From Geobacteraceae bacterium (lineage in GTDB: Bacteria > Desulfobacterota > Desulfuromonadia > Desulfuromonadales > Geopsychrobacteraceae): 12,586 bases of DNA. The notes below the pieces were generated by a model. The model had not been told where the DNA came from, made no database searches, and saw only the letters and a list, made by a program, of their open reading frames with translations. Every line of letters begins with the position of its first letter. Positions within the stretch are counted from its first letter, which is position 1. Made by a program: the position numbers and the translations under genes. The DNA lies in the NCBI GenBank assembly GCA_027064785.1, contig JAMOPE010000217.1, positions 1-12,586 of the forward strand. Direction: 5' to 3'. Below are positions 8,465 through 12,586 of this stretch, piece after piece.

Positions 8465-8711
8465 CCTCAATCAATGCAGCAATCACGCTCATTGCCTGTT
8501 CTTCATCCTCTCCCTCAACCGTGACTGTCAGTTCGGTTCCCTTGGGAGCAGCAAGAAGCAGTATTCCCATAATACTCTTGCCATTAACTTCAACATCATC
8601 CTTGATGAGTACAACCTCAGAGCTGAACCGATTGGCCGTCTGGACCAGTTGAGCGGCAGCCCTGGCATGCAAACCAAGACGATTAATAATTGTAAAATTT
8701 CGGTTCTGCAT
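8445..8711 (-). CDS. ptsH: Phosphocarrier protein HPr
   Basis: An 88-residue HPr, the small cytoplasmic carrier that moves phosphate from Enzyme I to the EII proteins. The catalytic site NRLGLHARAAA places the acceptor at exactly His15. VNGKSIMGILLLAA places the regulatory serine at exactly Ser46, the site used by HPr kinase/phosphorylase, whose gene heads the same operon. The frame also allows an ATG at 8729 (94 residues), but the ATG at 8711 gives the canonical length and residue numbers and has GGGGGA (8722-8727) upstream with 10-nt spacing. It begins 2 nt after the EIID stop and overlaps ptsI at its 3' end. Ser46 suggests a regulatory output in addition to transport. Confidence 0.97.
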   Translation of the reverse strand: MQNRNFTIINRLGLHARAAAQLVQTANRFSSEVVLIKDDVEVNGKSIMGILLLAAPKGTELTVTVEGEDEEQAMSVIAALIEDGFGED

Positions 8712-8713
8712 AA

Positions 8714-9502
8714 TTACATTATCCCCCATGAATCAATTAAATGGACCATATCAACCCAGAACACACCAACAAGAAGGATAGTGGTCACCGCAATAAAAAT
8801 CAGCATCAATGTTGAGACCCCCTTACGGGCAACCAGGCTTAACATCACCATCGGAACCAACGTCAGCAAACCCAGCCAACTTGGTAATTGATGGTGCGTT
8901 AACTGAGAGAACACCATGAAGGCACTTAACCCGCCAAGGACAACCACTGCAGCCTCTTTGGTATGAATCGCCCAATCGGGCAACCGGTGCTGCTGGATAA
9001 ATTCAACAGACTTGATCCCCTGTCGATATCCTCTGACATAAAAAACGGTTCGAAACCAGATTGGCACAATATTGTAGAGAACAATGAAAATCAGCGGGGC
9101 CCAGAGGATTCCCTTGACAGCAAAAAACAGTGCAACGCCTGCTGCCAACGGACGTAGACCTCCCCAGAACAGGGCATCACCAATAGCAGCATAGGGAGCC
9201 GCAACCATCTCTTTGAAATCATCGATCAGTGTATCAGCATCCGTAAGACCGGCAGCCCGTTCTTCTTCCAGTTTCAGAACTGCCCCGACAACCATCGGCG
9301 CCAGATAAACATGGGTATTGAAATAACCGTCATACTTGCGGCTCACTTCAAGCAATTTTTCATCCCGATAGAGCTTTTTCAGCCCCGGTAACAGGGCATA
9401 AAAGAAGCCCACCCCCTGGAGGCGCTCAAAGTTCCAGCTTGCCTGCAATAACAGCAAACGAAACCAGATATAGACTCGGGTCGATCGCGGGACAGTCATC
9501 AT
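8714..9502 (-). CDS. PTS mannose-family EIID membrane component
   Basis: A 262-residue EIID subunit that forms the mannose-family membrane permease with EIIC. Family features: the N-terminal LLLQASWNFERLQGVGFFYALLPGLKKLY stretch (17-45), KYDGYFNTH (57-64) near a conserved acidic LEEERA (78-83), the GD-x-FWG-x-RP motif (108-118), and a hydrophobic C-terminal part with several membrane segments. The conserved loop here reads APYAAIGDALFWGGLRP, while E. coli ManZ, as I recall it, reads GPLAGVGDPIFWGTVRP, so several glycine/proline positions are changed. The chosen ATG at 9502 overlaps the EIIC stop by 1 nt (TAATG), followed at once by a second ATG; the longer frame to 9535 would add 11 residues unlike the family. 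ptsH starts 2 nt downstream. Substrate unknown; the family assignment is firm. Confidence 0.92.
   Translation of the reverse strand: MMTVPRSTRVYIWFRLLLLQASWNFERLQGVGFFYALLPGLKKLYRDEKLLEVSRKYDGYFNTHVYLAPMVVGAVLKLEEERAAGLTDADTLIDDFKEMVAAPYAAIGDALFWGGLRPLAAGVALFFAVKGILWAPLIFIVLYNIVPIWFRTVFYVRGYRQGIKSVEFIQQHRLPDWAIHTKEAAVVVLGGLSAFMVFSQLTHHQLPSWLGLLTLVPMVMLSLVARKGVSTLMLIFIAVTTILLVGVFWVDMVHLIDSWGIM
8722..8727 (-). promoter_or_regulatory. Shine-Dalgarno sequence deciding the ptsH start
   Basis: GGGGGA read on the minus strand, 10 nt before the ATG at 8711. It lies within the last codons of the EIID gene and favours the 88-residue HPr over the start at 8729. Confidence 0.6.
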
Positions 9503-10191
9503 TACACCAGCCACATCAACAGGAAGGCCATACAAAACGAAGCACAGAACAATGTAATCGCCCGACTGACATTAATAGTTCCAAGAATAACTGCAATTCC
9601 AACCAGTGGCAGAGCCAATTGAACCCAGGCAGATGAATACCCCAGAGGTTGCTGTACCAGGGGCCAGACCAACGGAATCGTCAGCAATCCACCGACCATT
9701 ATCACAGCGTAAGTCCCAACTGCAGCCAGAGAGAAGCTTGTCAACCCACGCAAATGCTGAAGTTCTGCAACGAAAAAAGACCCTTCATCCAAAGCATCAT
9801 CGACCCGTCGGGCTAAACGACCATTGTATCGGCGAGCGAGGCGTTCAAACAATTGTCCGATTTTCCCAAGTGGAATCGCAATCATCAGGCAAATCAACGA
9901 CAATTCAACTCCAGAGGAACCGAGTGAATGACCGAGAATAACAGCAAGAGCACTTGCCGCCACAGCAACCTGCGTGTCATCCGGTGGAACGGCAGCACCA
10001 ACAGGCAGTCGGGCCAACCACAGCAACTCAACCATCACACCGATCTGTAAACCCACCATCGGCTCTCCGAGCACCAAAGCTGTGAGTGGCGCAGCAACAA
10101 TTGGGCGGGAGATCATGATCTGCAACATCGCAACCCGATCCAGACCACAGATCAATGACACGAGAGCTCCAAGCCCTAAACTAAATGCCAT
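9502..10191 (-). CDS. PTS mannose-family EIIC membrane component
   Basis: A 229-residue, very hydrophobic protein and the main sugar-path subunit of the mannose-family permease. It has several membrane segments (about 6 hydrophobic stretches) and a soluble loop around 125-150 rich in Arg and Asp. Recognisable stretches are RPIVAAPLTALVLGEPMVGLQIG (29-51) and LPVGAAVPPDDTQVAVAAS (62-80), the latter corresponding to the GAAVAPD region of ManY. The frame is open to 10314, but that extension overlaps the EIIB gene by 134 nt and reads as non-membrane sequence; the ATG at 10191 has a strong AAGGGGG 5 nt upstream and overlaps EIIB by only 11 nt. Its stop overlaps the EIID start. Substrate cannot be inferred. 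It may be somewhat short for the family. Confidence 0.9.
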   Translation of the reverse strand: MAFSLGLGALVSLICGLDRVAMLQIMISRPIVAAPLTALVLGEPMVGLQIGVMVELLWLARLPVGAAVPPDDTQVAVAASALAVILGHSLGSSGVELSLICLMIAIPLGKIGQLFERLARRYNGRLARRVDDALDEGSFFVAELQHLRGLTSFSLAAVGTYAVIMVGGLLTIPLVWPLVQQPLGYSSAWVQLALPLVGIAVILGTINVSRAITLFCASFCMAFLLMWLV

Positions 10192-10681
10192 GACTGCCCC
10201 CTTTTGCCGGGATGAGTTTACGCCAGGGCCGGTCGCCATCTGCAGGAATACAGCGGGAAGTAATCTTGACCCCAGCTTGCTCGAGTAACTCCAAGTTATC
10301 CAGATCAGCAGCATTCAAGAACAAGGTACAGCTGTAGCGCGCCTTCCCTTTGTCTGCGTGCATATTCCCGAGATTCAAGCGATCGTATCCCAAGCCGGCA
10401 CGAAAAGCCCGGACAGCGTCAGAGGTCGTTCCAAACAACAACAATACCCGATAATGACTGAGTTCTGCCGAAGTGAGGAGCTTAACAGTATCTTCAACCG
10501 ACCCGATCTCAACCCGCATCCGGCTGGGAACAGAGGCCTGCATCATCATTTTTTTCAGGGTGTTTCCAGCAATTTCATCATTGGCAACAACAAGACAATC
10601 AGCGTGAACAAAAGGAACCCACGCTTCCAGAACCTGCCCATGAATTAATCGATTATCGATGCGAACCAGAACCAGACTCAT
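10181..10681 (-). CDS. PTS mannose-family EIIB component
   Basis: A 166-residue cytoplasmic EIIB that accepts phosphate from EIIA and passes it to the substrate during transport through EIIC/EIID. The diagnostic N-terminus LVRIDNRLIHGQVLEAW (5-21) carries the phospho-acceptor His14; VANDEIAGNTLKKMMMQ follows as in other mannose/sorbose EIIB proteins. Full length for the family. The frame begins with TTG at 10684, but the ATG at 10681 is preferred; GGAG (10687-10690) precedes it by 5 nt. It begins 15 nt after EIIA and overlaps EIIC by 11 nt. Substrate specificity is not readable. Confidence 0.95.
   Translation of the reverse strand: MSLVLVRIDNRLIHGQVLEAWVPFVHADCLVVANDEIAGNTLKKMMMQASVPSRMRVEIGSVEDTVKLLTSAELSHYRVLLLFGTTSDAVRAFRAGLGYDRLNLGNMHADKGKARYSCTLFLNAADLDNLELLEQAGVKITSRCIPADGDRPWRKLIPAKGGSHGI
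10197..10203 (-). promoter_or_regulatory. Shine-Dalgarno sequence deciding the EIIC start
   Basis: AAGGGGG on the minus strand, 5 nt before the ATG at 10191 and inside the last codons of the EIIB gene. It supports the 229-residue EIIC rather than the longer frame starting at 10314. Confidence 0.65.
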
Positions 10682-10696
10682 CAACTCTCCAAAAAA

Positions 10697-11107
10697 TTAT
10701 CCCTGTGGTGGCCGCAATAATTCGGCCGGCCTCATAATGGCATTCTTTGCGTAATCTTTTAACAGAACAGCAAGCCCATCCAGATCATGCGCACTCCGGG
10801 CACTAAGGCTCTTTATCAACATCGGCAAATTAACCCCGGTCAAAATTTCCACAACCCCTTCCTGAAGGAACTCAGCACTGATATTCGTCGGTGTTCCACC
10901 AAATAAATCGGTGAGAATCAGTGTTCCATCACCATCAGCTCCTGCCTGTGTTACAGCGGCTTCAACCTTCTTCTGGGCAACATCAACAGAAATATCACGA
11001 CCGATACTGATTGAGTGAACCGCAGTTTGCGGTCCAAGAATCAACTCTGCAGCATGCAACAACTCATCGGCAAGCCCGGCATGAGTCACAATCACAATTC
11101 CGATCAT
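10697..11107 (-). CDS. PTS mannose-family EIIA component
   Basis: A 136-residue cytoplasmic EIIA of the mannose family. It receives phosphate from HPr on His9 (IVIVTHAGLADEL) and donates it to EIIB. TLILTDLFGGTPTN is the typical second motif around the active site. It is a stand-alone EIIA rather than an EIIAB fusion such as E. coli ManX. The ATG at 11107 has AAGGGG 6 nt upstream and begins 3 nt after the rapZ stop; a TTG one codon earlier is a less likely start. Because EIIA follows hprK and rapZ directly, a regulatory role besides transport is plausible. Confidence 0.95.
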   Translation of the reverse strand: MIGIVIVTHAGLADELLHAAELILGPQTAVHSISIGRDISVDVAQKKVEAAVTQAGADGDGTLILTDLFGGTPTNISAEFLQEGVVEILTGVNLPMLIKSLSARSAHDLDGLAVLLKDYAKNAIMRPAELLRPPQG

Positions 11108-11110
11108 CAA

Positions 11111-11971
11111 CTACCCCTTGGTAATATCACGGTGATTGACCCGCAGGACAACATCGCGCTCCGGAAAACTGCTTTTTAAATCTTCGACAATAGAAACGCT
11201 GCGATGCCTGCCACCGGTACAACCGATAGCAACCGTCAGGTAGCTTTTCCCCTCGACCTGATAGTGCGGCAGAAGAAAAATCAATAATCGATCGAGATGC
11301 TTACGAAAATCACGACACACCGGTTGAGAGAGGACATACTCACGAAGTTTCGGTTCCAATCCCGTCAGCGGGCGCAACTCGTCAATATAGTGAGGGTTCG
11401 GTAAAAATCGAACATCAAAAACAAGATCCGCTGCCGGCGGCAAGCCATACCGATAACCAAATGACTCTAAGTTGACAATTAACAATGAGCGATGCTTCTC
11501 GCCAAGAAAGTTGAGCATCAACTCACGCAATTGTCGTGAGTTTAAATTACTGCTATCAATAATTTTTGTCGCACTTTCACGCAACGGGTATAACTGTTCC
11601 CGCTCTCGCTCTATCCCCGTCTGTACCGTCTCAACAGGGGCCAACGGATGAGAGCGACGCGTTTCCGAATAACGACGACGCAAAACGGCATCTGCCGCTT
11701 CAAAAAACAAAATATCTAACTGATAACCATCAGCCTTCAAACAATCAAAGATATCGCGATAATTTGACAGAAAACCACGGTTCCGCACATCAATAACAAC
11801 AGCGACCCCGGCACCCGGTTTTAACCCTTCACGTGTCCGCTCCATAAAATCGGGGAGCATCACCAACGGTAAGTTATCAACAACAAAAAAACCCTGATCT
11901 TCCAGAACCCTGGCCGCAGTACTTTTTCCGGAACCAGACAACCCGGTTATAATGAGCAGGCGCTGGCTCAT
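11111..11971 (-). CDS. rapZ: RapZ/YvcJ-family nucleotide-binding protein
   Basis: A 286-residue P-loop protein of the RapZ (YhbJ/YvcJ) family. E. coli RapZ is an RNase adaptor that controls glmS through the small RNA GlmZ; Bacillus YvcJ is an NTPase of less clear role. Visible: Walker A GLSGSGKS (10-17), VVDNLP, VIDVRN, RRYSETRRSHPL, then the C-terminal domain with FDVRFLPNPHYI, LRPLTG and GCTGGRHRS (about 250-258). The protein ends NHRDITKG, without the lysine/arginine-rich tail of E. coli RapZ, so RNA binding of the E. coli type is doubtful. The ATG overlaps the hprK stop by 4 nt (ATGA), and EIIA follows after 3 nt. The hprK-rapZ-PTS order is a known arrangement in Proteobacteria. Confidence 0.95.
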   Translation of the reverse strand: MSQRLLIITGLSGSGKSTAARVLEDQGFFVVDNLPLVMLPDFMERTREGLKPGAGVAVVIDVRNRGFLSNYRDIFDCLKADGYQLDILFFEAADAVLRRRYSETRRSHPLAPVETVQTGIEREREQLYPLRESATKIIDSSNLNSRQLRELMLNFLGEKHRSLLIVNLESFGYRYGLPPAADLVFDVRFLPNPHYIDELRPLTGLEPKLREYVLSQPVCRDFRKHLDRLLIFLLPHYQVEGKSYLTVAIGCTGGRHRSVSIVEDLKSSFPERDVVLRVNHRDITKG

Positions 11972-12586
11972 TCGAGATTATCTCCAATAATCGTATGGGC
12001 ATGTAGATGTGCCGTTTCCGCCATTCTCTTTTCAAGAAGTTCCTGAAAAGCCCGGGCACTGTGATAGCCCATCTCTTTTAAGAGCTGATTACGGGCAGCG
12101 ACTTCAACAATCGTACTGATATTTCGGCCCGGTGCAACAGGGATACGAACAAAAGGAAGTTCAACACCGTGGATATTATACGTTTTCTCTTCAACCCCGA
12201 GGCGGTCGTATTCCTTACCATCTTCCCAGCGCACCAATTCAACCACCAGGTCAATTTTTTTCCGTTCGCGGATGGCAGCAACACCAAATAGATGCTTGAT
12301 ATTCAAAATTCCGAGGCCACGGATTTCCATATGGTAATGGAGAAGATCCATCCCTTCACCAAAAACAACCGACGGCAGCTTAAAACGTACCCTGATAATA
12401 TCATCAGCAACCAGTCGGTAGCCACGCAAAATCATTTCAAGGGCACACTCACTTTTCCCGACACCGCTTTTCCCTTGCAGCAAAACACCGATTCCGAGGA
12501 CATCAATCAAAACGCCATGAAGTGTCGATGTCGGTAGCAGCCGTTCCTCAAGAAAGCGGGTCAGAAGTGCAATAAAATTGGAGCTG
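11968..12586 (-). CDS. hprK: HPr kinase/phosphorylase, C-terminal part
   Basis: The C-terminal 205 residues of HprK; the 5' end runs off the right edge of the window. The bifunctional enzyme phosphorylates HPr on Ser46 with ATP or PPi and removes the phosphate, tying PTS state to energy status. Motifs: Walker A GKSGVGKS, then LVADD, the catalytic HYHMEIRGLGILN region, and the C-terminal family signature PVAPGRNISTIVEVAARN. The fragment begins SSNFIALLTRFLEERLLP, matching the region just before the kinase domain; the usual N-terminal domain is not in view. An apparent start at 12510 is only an internal TTG. It is translationally coupled to rapZ by an ATGA overlap, and its HPr substrate with Ser46 is encoded in the same operon. 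Confidence 0.95.
   Translation of the reverse strand, partial: SSNFIALLTRFLEERLLPTSTLHGVLIDVLGIGVLLQGKSGVGKSECALEMILRGYRLVADDIIRVRFKLPSVVFGEGMDLLHYHMEIRGLGILNIKHLFGVAAIRERKKIDLVVELVRWEDGKEYDRLGVEEKTYNIHGVELPFVRIPVAPGRNISTIVEVAARNQLLKEMGYHSARAFQELLEKRMAETAHLHAHTIIGDNLE

Noticed and set aside
9606..10288. Plus-strand frames of about 104-111 residues opposite EIIC and EIIB
   Set aside because: Antisense to confident membrane and PTS genes, with Pro/Thr/Ser-rich translations typical of complements of hydrophobic coding sequence.

Overview
The window reads as ordinary, densely packed bacterial chromosome with almost no intergenic space. I see no mobile element, CRISPR array, tRNA or rRNA. The gene content points to a Gram-negative bacterium of the former Deltaproteobacteria, most like the Desulfuromonadales/Geobacter group: an hprK-rapZ-mannose-family PTS-ptsH-ptsI-metK run, an HDOD protein beside a REC-PAS-GGDEF-EAL protein, and a Proteobacteria-type cytoplasmic PpiB. 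The taxon is inferred from gene content and order, not from any marker gene.

Positions 1-2834 (+ strand) hold signalling genes. First is the 3' end of an HDOD-domain gene. After a short gap with a good sigma70-type promoter comes a 728-residue response regulator carrying PAS, GGDEF and EAL domains. All the cyclic-di-GMP residues I can check are present, including the inhibitory site.

Positions 2969-5426 (+ strand) hold ppiB (cyclophilin), aguA (agmatine deiminase) and aguB (N-carbamoylputrescine amidase). aguA and aguB overlap and together convert agmatine to putrescine. A perfect 15-bp inverted repeat at 5431-5466 lies between aguB and the convergent metK and can serve as terminator for both strands.

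Positions 5484-12586 (- strand) hold nine tightly packed genes, in transcription order: hprK (5' end outside the window), rapZ, PTS EIIA, EIIB, EIIC, EIID, ptsH (HPr), ptsI (Enzyme I), metK. Gaps are at most 29 nt and several genes overlap, so this is very probably one operon. It encodes a complete phosphorelay, EI -> HPr(His15) -> EIIA(His9) -> EIIB(His14) -> EIIC/EIID in the membrane, plus the kinase/phosphorylase that would modify HPr on Ser46, which is also present. No sugar-catabolism gene is in the window, so the transported substrate is unknown. The last gene makes S-adenosylmethionine.

I found no convincing undescribed system. The points most worth checking are the coupling of metK to a complete HprK-regulated PTS, the divergent conserved motif in EIID, and a RapZ that lacks the basic C-terminal tail of the E. 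coli protein. Several start codons were moved from the longest reading frame on Shine-Dalgarno, spacing or family-length grounds, and each entry says so.
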